In this document: piece by piece, positions 58,281-64,000 of the stretch
How positions within the stretch are numbered: position 1 is the first letter of the stretch
Layout of the letters: each line of letters opens with the position of its first letter
Assembly (NCBI GenBank): GCA_963718405.1
Contig: CAVQYZ010000002.1
Location: forward strand, 1,178,001-1,242,000
DNA length: 64,000 nucleotides
Reading direction: 5' to 3'
DNA from: Bog-756 sp963718405
GTDB taxonomy: Bacteria > Actinomycetota > Acidimicrobiia > Acidimicrobiales > RAAP-2
The notes under the pieces: model-generated
The model's input: only the letters and a program-made list of their open reading frames with translations
Told to the model about the DNA's origin: nothing
Databases searched by the model: none
Position numbers and translations under genes: made by a program

Positions 58281-59294
58281 TCAATGGCCGAGGATCCGCG
58301 CCAGGGCCCGGAAGAAGCTCGCGGCCACATAGGGCTGGCCCGTCTCGCACGAAGGGCATGCCGATCCGCCCTGAGGCATGTTGAACCAGTATCCATCGAC
58401 GACGGCCCGACTCAGCCGGTAGGCCGTGAGCAGGTCCCGTGTCGTGACAGGCCGCCCCACCGGGTTGGTCCCGATCCCCGCCAGCACCACGGCGTGGGGG
58501 TTGGCCGCCCGGGCCTGGGCCGCGGCGGTCTTGGTGAACGGTTCGAACTCCGGCGTCGCCTCGGCCTGCTGGGCCTGGATCTCGAACACGTCGCTCACCT
58601 TCGCCCCTCCTTCAGCCAGACCCCGGAACAGGTAGCGCTGGAAGGTGGCCACGCCCCCGGGGGCGTTGCCGGCATTGATATTGGCCAAGTCCGTGGCCGG
58701 TGTGAAGATGAACGTGAGGCCGTGCCGGTGCACCAGGGCCTCGGCTTTGGCCGCGTACTGAATGGGCAGCGCGCTCTCCGTGGCCGGCGTGCGGCTCCAG
58801 TCTTCGTTGTCGTAGAGGATGGCGCGCGTGCCGGGATAGAGGGAGTGGGTGGCCAAGGTGATCCGCATGACTGCGTAGCTGCCGAAACTCTCCGTGGGGA
58901 TGGCACGAGGAAATTCGGCTCGGATGTCCTCCCCTCCTGTGGTGATGTAGGTCTGCGGATTGTTGAAGAAGTACCTGATGAGGGAGTCGGAGAGTCCGGC
59001 CTTCCGGAGCACGGCCACCGCTCCTATGTTGATGATCCAGGTGGGCTTCCCACGGTTCGGGTAGGTGACGTGCGGCCCGGTCGTGGTGGTGGTCGTGGAC
59101 GGTGGGGTGGCCACCTCTGTCGCATGGGAGCAACCGGCCAGGACCATCAGGGCCAGGATGGCGATGACCCATCGTGAATGTCGGAAACCGGGTGTCGGTC
59201 GAAATCCCGATAGGTGGGTAGGGGCGTTGGACCGGCGCCTGGGCCAACCTCGGGTACTTCCCCTGGCGGCCCGATAGGTACCTATACCAGCCAT
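58281..59294 (-). CDS. Secreted lipoprotein of unknown function
   Basis: A 337-residue protein with a long basic N-terminus (about 1-40), a membrane segment, lipobox LAGC at about 53-56, a Thr-rich linker, then a globular domain with PTWIINIGAVAVLRKAG, LYDNEDWSRTPATES, FIFTPATDLANI and VVDGYWFNMPQGG. A CPSC pair near the end may bind metal or form a disulphide. The domain looks like a TIM-barrel glycoside-hydrolase-like or sensor fold, but no catalytic motif is certain. Confidence 0.7.
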   Translation of the reverse strand: MAGIGTYRAARGSTRGWPRRRSNAPTHLSGFRPTPGFRHSRWVIAILALMVLAGCSHATEVATPPSTTTTTTGPHVTYPNRGKPTWIINIGAVAVLRKAGLSDSLIRYFFNNPQTYITTGGEDIRAEFPRAIPTESFGSYAVMRITLATHSLYPGTRAILYDNEDWSRTPATESALPIQYAAKAEALVHRHGLTFIFTPATDLANINAGNAPGGVATFQRYLFRGLAEGGAKVSDVFEIQAQQAEATPEFEPFTKTAAAQARAANPHAVVLAGIGTNPVGRPVTTRDLLTAYRLSRAVVDGYWFNMPQGGSACPSCETGQPYVAASFFRALARILGH

Positions 59295-59465
59295 GGGCGG
59301 TCAGTTCATCACAGTCACAAGGGGTTTCTGGCGCGGGTTGTCTCGACCCCGTGAGTCCAAGGCCAACCTGGCCGAGGTCACGGTGGCGTCAACGTCGCAC
59401 GTGAGGGGTGTGGTGACGTGCCCCACAGGGATTGCTGTCGGAACGAGACCGATCCGGCTGACGAT

Positions 59466-59730
59466 TCAGACGGCTGCGAAGACTTCGCGGATGGTGACGT
59501 CGAGGGTTGTCACTCCGGGCATGGAAGGGAGGGGGTACTCCAGAGCGGTCTCGGCGTCGGCCTGGGTCTCGAAGATGATGACCGACGTTCCCACACCGTC
59601 GACCGGTTCCAACCAGTAACCGTGCACAATGCCTGGTGCCCTGGAGACGATGGCCCTCCCGTGCGCTCGGCAGGAGGAGGCGAGCCTCCTCCGGGTTCTC
59701 CACGCTCACGTTCGAGACGATTGCGTACAT
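59466..59730 (-). CDS. Small ABM/EthD-like protein, reading frame broken
   Basis: The frame starts MYAIVSNVSVENPEEARLL at 59730. From about 59665 homology moves to the +1 frame: APGIVHGYWLEPVDGVGTSVIIFE, TALEYPLPSMPGVTTL and REVFAAV, ending at 59466. Removing one G in GAGGGCC (about 59655-59662) gives one ferredoxin-like-fold protein of about 87 residues, like small ABM-family monooxygenases. In the unshifted frame the tail turns Arg-rich and unlike any protein. Probably an insertion error. Confidence 0.65.
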
Positions 59731-59788
59731 GGGGGTCCTCCCCTCGTTCGGGTGCTCGACCACGCAGCCGGGTCAGCAACGCATTCTG

Positions 59789-60244
59789 TCAGTTGGAGTT
59801 CTGAAGAGTCTTCTCCATGTAGATCCGCCTGTAGCCGTCCTCTGTCCGTCGGTCGACTTCGGAGAAGCCCAGGTGCCGGTAGATCGAGACATTCTCGGGC
59901 ATGGCCTCATTGGTGTAGAGCGTGAGTCGACGGAGCTCCCGGGCCGTGGCCTGTCCTTCGGCGAATTCCATCAGTCGGCGCCCCAGGCCGGATCCCTGGG
60001 ACGAAGGCCGTACGGCGATGTTCTCGATCAGCAGGGCGTCGTCGGCCGGCACCAGGGAGATGAGCCCTTGGATGGGGTCACCGATGACCCAGACCAGTTC
60101 GTGATCGATGGCCTCGGCATAGTCGCGGTAGACCGGCGCCGGAGCTTTCTCCATCTGGGCCGTGTACTTCTCGTAGGCGGCGGCCACAACCGCCCGGACC
60201 TGGGACAGGTCGGCTGGACCGGCGAGCCTGGGGATGTTGTTCAC
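59789..60244 (-). CDS. GNAT-family N-acetyltransferase
   Basis: A 151-residue acetyltransferase. Seen: LSQVRAVVAAAYEKYTAQMEK, VIGDPIQGLISLV, LIENIAVRPSSQGSGLGRRLMEFAE (acetyl-CoA loop QGSGLG), LRRLTLYTNEAMPEN and YRHLGFSEVDRR. The GTG at 60244 gives a family-like N-terminus; GGAGGG is 10 bases before it, and ATG 60280 is an alternative. Substrate unknown. Confidence 0.85.
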   Translation of the reverse strand: MNNIPRLAGPADLSQVRAVVAAAYEKYTAQMEKAPAPVYRDYAEAIDHELVWVIGDPIQGLISLVPADDALLIENIAVRPSSQGSGLGRRLMEFAEGQATARELRRLTLYTNEAMPENVSIYRHLGFSEVDRRTEDGYRRIYMEKTLQNSN

Positions 60245-60476
60245 CGGGCAAGTCCCTCCCTGGCCTGGCCCTGTTGCCATCGCCACCGTAGGCCAGCCGA
60301 CCGCAGGAGACTCCCTCCGCTCCGAGTGCGCCCATCGAGTGCCCCTGGTTGGATCTCGTTGCCCCCTGGGCGTGTCACGTACCCCCGGTACCTCGAGGGC
60401 CTGCCAGGCCCAAGTCCCTTTTGGCGGGCTCGAAGACCTCACTCCCCCGGACCCGTTGCACGATGGGTTGAAGTGA

Positions 60477-60494
60477 ACTAGAACACGTTCTAGT
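60477..60494. promoter_or_regulatory. Perfect palindrome ACTAGAACACGTTCTAGT overlapping the ribH2 promoter
   Basis: An 8-2-8 perfect inverted repeat. It contains TAGAACACGTTCTA, which fits the KstR operator consensus TnnAACnnGTTnnA known from mycobacterial and rhodococcal sterol-catabolism genes. It overlaps the -10 TAGTAT (60491-60496); a -35-like TTGAAG is at 60469-60474, 16 bases before. A TetR-type repressor bound here would block the promoter. No such repressor gene is in the window. Confidence 0.75.
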
Positions 60495-60519
60495 ATGGAA
60501 GGGCCCTGGGAGGTCGCCA

Positions 60520-60990
60520 ATGAGTACTTCGATCAGTCAGCGGATCGCCTTTGTTCAATCGTCCTGGCACGAAGCGATCGTCGATCGGTGCCGGGCGTCC
60601 TTCGCCGATGAGGTAGCCGAACTCGGCGTAGCGCCTTCGGGCGTGGACTTCTACAAGGTGACGGGGGCCTTCGAACTTCCGTTCTACGCCAAGCGATTGG
60701 CCCTGACGCGAAGGTACTCGGCGGTTGTGGCCGCCGGCCTGGTGGTGGATGGTGGGATCTACCGGCATGAATTCGTGGCGGAGGCCGTGATCAGTGGGCT
60801 CATGCGGGTGCAGCTGGATGTCGATGTTCCGGTGATCTCCGCCGTGTTGACCCCCCATCACTTCCACGAGCACGAGCAGCACCTGGCGTTCTTTTCCGCA
60901 CACTTCGAAGTGAAGGGCAGGGAGGCCGCCAAAGCCTGCACCGAGACCATCAATTCACTGGCGGGACTCAGCAGTCCGGTCGTGGCCTGA
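60520..60990 (+). CDS. ribH2: 6,7-dimethyl-8-ribityllumazine synthase, type 2
   Basis: Condenses a pyrimidinedione with dihydroxybutanone phosphate to the riboflavin precursor. Seen: IAFVQSSWHEAIVDRCRASF, GVDFYKVTGAFELPFYAKRLA, VVAAGLVVDGGIYRHEFVAEAVISGLM and VISAVLTPHHFHEHEQH. The last motif, with several His, is typical of the decameric RibH2 of Brucella and Mesorhizobium rather than icosahedral RibH1. Length 156. GGGAGG precedes the ATG. The operator over its promoter suggests regulation apart from a main riboflavin operon. Confidence 0.93.
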   Translation: MSTSISQRIAFVQSSWHEAIVDRCRASFADEVAELGVAPSGVDFYKVTGAFELPFYAKRLALTRRYSAVVAAGLVVDGGIYRHEFVAEAVISGLMRVQLDVDVPVISAVLTPHHFHEHEQHLAFFSAHFEVKGREAAKACTETINSLAGLSSPVVA

Positions 60991-61088
60991 GGATCGGAGC
61001 CTCTCCCCCATCCGCTGGGTTCGTTGATGTACGCCCCGGTCTCGCGCTGAAGGGATTGCCGGGTCTCAGTTCGTGGAATAGTGGACTG

Positions 61089-61307
61089 ATGGCCGGACGA
61101 AAGCCCGATAGGAAGTTACTGGCCTCCTTGGCCGTCATCCATGTGGTCGTGGCTGCGTTCACGTGGCGGGACATCAAGAACAGGGATCCCGATCAGATTC
61201 GAGGTCCGAAATGGGTGTGGCGGATCGCCAGCGCCGTGCAGATGGGCAACGCTCTTGTCTATTGGCTCTTCGCCCGCAAGAGTCCGGACCGGCAACACGG
61301 CCCGTAG
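61089..61307 (+). CDS. Small two-span membrane protein
   Basis: A 72-residue protein: basic start (GRKPDRK), one hydrophobic segment (LLASLAVIHVVVAAFTW), a hairpin loop DIKNRDPDQIRGPKWVWR, and a second segment (IASAVQMGNALVYWLFA). The RGPKWVWR turn is common in short actinobacterial membrane proteins. Function unknown. It lies after ribH2 with a 98-base gap. Confidence 0.7.
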   Translation: MAGRKPDRKLLASLAVIHVVVAAFTWRDIKNRDPDQIRGPKWVWRIASAVQMGNALVYWLFARKSPDRQHGP

Positions 61308-61344
61308 GTCGGGTCCGTCGCCCGGTGGGCTTCAGGAGGGCCGA

Positions 61345-61998
61345 TCAGGTGGCGTGTCCGGCCAAGAGGGCGAATCCTCTCCACCGCCAGTAACAGTCGA
61401 CGTCGGCCAGACCGGCCTCCCGCATCCATCGAAGTTGGTCTTCGACACCGGCAAGTCGATCCTCCGGATCGTCATCCCGCCGGCCGATCAGCTCCAGAAA
61501 CTGACGGTGAAGCGCGGGGGTGGCTGATTTGACCACCTCGAGATTGGCGAAGAGACCGGTTGGCGTCAACAGCCGATTGACCTCGTCGAATAGCGACCGC
61601 TTCCGCTGGTCGTCGACGTGATGGATCGAAAATCCGGCAACGACCAGGTCGAATGCTCCGAGCGGGGTCAGCGGGTCCTCCAGATTCCACTCACGGATAG
61701 TGACCCGCTCGTCGCCGGCGAATCGCTTGCGGGCATGACCGAGCATGGCCGGCGATGAGTCCACCCCGACCACCACTTCGACGCTGGGGCACTGATCGAG
61801 CACGAGCGCTGCGAGCCTCCCGTCCCCACAACCAAGGTCGAGTACGGCTCGAGGTGCAACGGGCAACAGAGTGGCCAGTACCTTCTCGCCGGCTCCGCGA
61901 GCCTCGATTCCCCCGATCCGAGCGAGATAGTGCTCCACGCGATCGGGATCGCTCCAACTCGAGGTCGGGCGGTCGGCTGATTCAGGCAATGCGCTCAC
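61345..61998 (-). CDS. Class I SAM-dependent methyltransferase
   Basis: A 217-residue methyltransferase. Seen: AVLDLGCGDGRLAALVLD (motif I), VVGVDSSPAMLGHARKRF, FDLVVAGFSIHHVDDQRK (motif IV) and LLTPTGLFANLEVVK. The small size and absence of a target-recognition domain point to a small-molecule substrate. Starts with GTG. A C-terminal WRWRGFALLAG tail is present. Convergent with the small membrane protein. Confidence 0.85.
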   Translation of the reverse strand: MSALPESADRPTSSWSDPDRVEHYLARIGGIEARGAGEKVLATLLPVAPRAVLDLGCGDGRLAALVLDQCPSVEVVVGVDSSPAMLGHARKRFAGDERVTIREWNLEDPLTPLGAFDLVVAGFSIHHVDDQRKRSLFDEVNRLLTPTGLFANLEVVKSATPALHRQFLELIGRRDDDPEDRLAGVEDQLRWMREAGLADVDCYWRWRGFALLAGHAT

Positions 61999-62048
61999 GG
62001 CTCCATACTGCCTGAAGAGACGACGGGCATAGGTCGGACCTCAGACGG

Positions 62049-62456
62049 TCAGTCCAGACGAATGAGGCCCGCTGAGGTGGGTGCGAAGCCGCAGGCCTGG
62101 TAGTAGAAGGTGCGGAGATGGTCATCGAAGTCGACATGTAGCCACTCGCATCCAGCTTGTTTGGCTTCCTCCCGGGCAGTGGCGACGAGTCGGGCCCCGA
62201 TCCCCCGGCTGCGGAGGTCCGTAGCCACCATCGTGTCCTGGATCCACGCGTGCACGAGACCATCCCAGATGACGTTGACGAACCCGACGAGACGGTCCGG
62301 GGCTCGAGCGGTCACCCAGCCGAGACTGTGTCGCTCCAGCTGCGACTTCCAGTTCCATTCCTCAGCCGTGAACAGCCGGGTCTCGAAGGCTTCGGCATGG
62401 AGAGCATTCAGTTCGTCATTGCTGACGTCGCCCCGCCATGCCACGTCGATCAACAT
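62049..62456 (-). CDS. GNAT-family N-acetyltransferase
   Basis: A 135-residue acetyltransferase. Seen: LHAEAFETRLFTAEEWNW, LVGFVNVIWDGLVHAWIQDTMVATDLRSRGIGARLVATAREEA (acetyl-CoA loop RSRGIGARL) and FYYQACGFAPTSAGLI. The D-Y/F-x-x-x-G-F ending is typical. It lies between a methyltransferase and sqdB on the same strand; no link in function is evident. Confidence 0.87.
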   Translation of the reverse strand: MLIDVAWRGDVSNDELNALHAEAFETRLFTAEEWNWKSQLERHSLGWVTARAPDRLVGFVNVIWDGLVHAWIQDTMVATDLRSRGIGARLVATAREEAKQAGCEWLHVDFDDHLRTFYYQACGFAPTSAGLIRLD

Positions 62457-62517
62457 GTCGGAGGCGCCGCAGAGCCGGGCCCACGAGGCGCCATCCCCTG
62501 CCGGTTGAAGGCCAGTC

Positions 62518-63711
62518 CTAGCGCAGCAGGTCCGGTGAGACTTCCATGCCGGCCCGCCATACCGTCTTCGCCACGATCTTCGAGAAATCGGCCCGGTAGG
62601 CGTACTTGGCGCCCACCTCCCTGGTCTCCTCGAGGAGACCCTCGGACAAAGTGGTGGGATTGAGGCCCAACGCCAGGAAGCGCTCCCGAGTCACGTTGAG
62701 ATCGTTCTCGGCGGCCTCCTTGCGGGGGTTCGGAAGGTAGGCGATCTCCACGCCAGTCAGCTCGGAGATGAGATCGGCGAGCTCCCGGACCCGGTAGGTC
62801 TCGGTGACCTGGTTGAAGACCGAGACCTGTTCCCCTGCGGCCGGTGGGTTCTTGAGGGCGATCTCGATGCACCGCACGGTGTCACGGATGTGGATGAACG
62901 CCCTGGTCTGACCGCCGGTGCCGTGCACGGTGAGCGGGTGACCGATGGCCGCCTGCATGATGAACCGGTTGAGGACGGTGCCGTAGTCGCCGTCGTAGTC
63001 GAACCGGTTGATCAGGCGCTCGTCGATGACCGTTTCGGGAGTCTGGGTGCCCCAGACGATGCCCTGATGGAGGTCCGTGATCCGCACACCGTCGTTCTTC
63101 GCGTAGAAGGCGAACAGCAGCTGATCAAGGGTCTTGGTCATGTGATAGATCGACCCCGGGTTGGCCGGGTGCAGAATTTCCCGCTCGAGTTGGCCATCCG
63201 GAGTGGGGACGTGCACGGTGAGGTAGCCCTCGGGGATCGGAGCCGAGCCCGACCAGCCGTAGCCATAGACGCCCATGGTTCCCAGGTGGACGACCGCTAT
63301 GTCCAGTCCGGACTCGACGATGGCGCACAGCATGTTGTGCGTGGCGGTGATGTTGTTGTCGACGGTGTACCGCTTCGTCTTCTCACTCCGCATCGAGTAA
63401 GGGGCTGCCCGTTGCTCGGCGAAGTGCACGATGGCGTCAGGCTGGACCTCGAGCAGCAGAGCCACCAGTCGGTCGTATTCGCGGGCGAGATCGAGATTGA
63501 CGAAGCCGATCTCCTTGCCGGTGTGGTCCTTCCACACATTGAGACGCTCGTGGATCGGGCGCACCGGGGTGAGGGATTCGACCTCGAGCTCCACATCTAT
63601 GCATCGGCGACTCAGGTTGTCGACGATGGTGACATCGTGACCGGACTGCGATAGATGAAGGCTCGTCGGCCAACCGCAAAAACCGTCGCCTCCGAGAATG
63701 AGAAACTTCAT
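62518..63711 (-). CDS. sqdB: UDP-sulfoquinovose synthase
   Basis: Makes UDP-sulfoquinovose from UDP-glucose and sulphite, the donor for sulfolipids or sulphonated glycans. Seen: the NAD-binding turn LILGGDGFCGWPTSLHLS, FAEQRAAPYSM, catalytic Thr145 in LGTMGVYG with Tyr189 and Lys193 in SIYHMTK (the same spacing as in plant SQD1), DLHQGIVWGTQT, and HPLTVHGTGGQTRAFIHIRDTV. Length 397. GGGGGC precedes the ATG; a promoter is at about 63778. It is the last gene before the window edge, and partner genes lie outside. Confidence 0.92.
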   Translation of the reverse strand: MKFLILGGDGFCGWPTSLHLSQSGHDVTIVDNLSRRCIDVELEVESLTPVRPIHERLNVWKDHTGKEIGFVNLDLAREYDRLVALLLEVQPDAIVHFAEQRAAPYSMRSEKTKRYTVDNNITATHNMLCAIVESGLDIAVVHLGTMGVYGYGWSGSAPIPEGYLTVHVPTPDGQLEREILHPANPGSIYHMTKTLDQLLFAFYAKNDGVRITDLHQGIVWGTQTPETVIDERLINRFDYDGDYGTVLNRFIMQAAIGHPLTVHGTGGQTRAFIHIRDTVRCIEIALKNPPAAGEQVSVFNQVTETYRVRELADLISELTGVEIAYLPNPRKEAAENDLNVTRERFLALGLNPTTLSEGLLEETREVGAKYAYRADFSKIVAKTVWRAGMEVSPDLLR

Positions 63712-63777
63712 AATGCCCCCTTTTCCTGCGAAATAGCGGCCCATATGGACTCGGTGTTCGCCTGCCCCAGCGACGTT

Positions 63778-63783
63778 ACTATA
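63778..63783 (-). promoter_or_regulatory. -10 element TATAGT of sqdB
   Basis: TATAGT on the minus strand with TTCCAA about 17 bases upstream as a poor -35. The leader to the ATG would be about 65 bases. The region 63790-64000 is AT-richer than the rest and shows no convincing gene. Confidence 0.5.
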
Positions 63784-64000
63784 GCGCTCTCATTGAAAGC
63801 TTGGAAAGGATCAACCTGATCCGGCCGGTTGGAGCGCAGGTCGACCACCCTCGCCAACGGTGCGAACGGTCGGCCTCACTTTGCGTTCCGAATGTGCCGG
63901 CCGGGGCAATATTGTGAAATTGCTGAGAATGGCCCTCTGATGGGCTGGTAGCTCGATACGAAGCTACCCATTCAGCCCTTGGCGTGCGGAGCATATAGCC

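Noticed and set aside
63779..63994. A 71-codon minus-strand frame at the window edge
   Set aside because: No ribosome site, no family features, and it overlaps the sqdB promoter. Treated as chance.
1..64000. tRNA, rRNA, CRISPR and insertion sequences
   Set aside because: Scanned by eye for T-loop consensus, repeat-spacer patterns, transposase motifs and terminal inverted repeats; none were convincing. A covariance or profile search would be needed to exclude diverged ones.

Overview
The window is a GC-rich actinobacterial chromosome segment with no phage, insertion sequence, CRISPR array, rRNA or tRNA that I can recognise. A complete Pup-proteasome locus, Tat genes beside it, two F420-type (Ddn-like) oxidoreductases, a DUF4193-type protein, many GTG/TTG starts and frequent leaderless promoters point to the class Acidimicrobiia or a close relative. 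That placement is inferred from gene content and style, not from a search.

Layout. 1-6.7 kb (minus strand): pentose-phosphate genes zwf (cut by the window edge), tal and tkt, then a FIST-domain protein and a two-domain cupin. 6.7-9.2 kb: thioesterase, three small membrane or hypothetical genes and trmI. 9.2-16.3 kb: ferredoxin (minus), then the Pup-proteasome locus arc/mpa, dop (frameshifted), pup, prcB, prcA, pafA. 16.3-23.1 kb: two tandem signal peptidases I, tatA-like, tatC, a HelY-type helicase and a double ThyX-like protein. 23.6-38 kb: a mixed accessory stretch with a DUF4193 protein, GNAT, a putative RNA-binding protein, HtrA protease, YdjA-like nitroreductase, methyltransferase, lipoprotein, DapB-like reductase, type IV prepilin, class II aldolase and a secreted eight-repeat RCC1-like protein. 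38-43.7 kb (minus): F420-type oxidoreductase, split glycine decarboxylase gcvPB-gcvPA with gcvT, a small nuclease-like protein and a MerR regulator. 43.9-45.7 kb: a tightly coupled four-gene run (ABM-type monooxygenase, DUF2889, lipoprotein, nonapeptide-repeat protein). 45.8-53.6 kb: CorA, gamma-carbonic-anhydrase-like protein, three multi-membrane-span glycosyltransferases and an amidohydrolase. 53.6-64 kb: LCP cell-wall ligase, class III cyclase, hypotheticals, ribH2 behind a perfect palindromic operator, two GNATs, methyltransferases and sqdB (UDP-sulfoquinovose synthase).

How the genes fit together. PafA attaches Pup to lysines, ARC unfolds pupylated proteins into the PrcAB core, and Dop removes Pup. 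Pup here already ends in Glu, so Dop is needed only for removal. Next door the window encodes Tat export and two signal peptidases, the place where mycobacteria carry pafB and pafC. The 47.6-55.4 kb block looks devoted to envelope glycan synthesis and attachment.

A recurring oddity is broken reading frames. Six genes (dop, the DUF4193 gene, a GNAT, an RNA-binding-like gene, the pilin, and a small monooxygenase-like gene) need a frame change to give a sensible protein; five need +1 and dop needs -1. Assembly indels in GC-rich runs are the simplest explanation. The DUF4193 case, however, sits on CCC-TGA-C, a layout like known +1 recoding sites, and deserves direct testing. A second recurring pattern is TAnnnT placed 6-9 nt before GTG/ATG starts, which implies widespread leaderless transcription.
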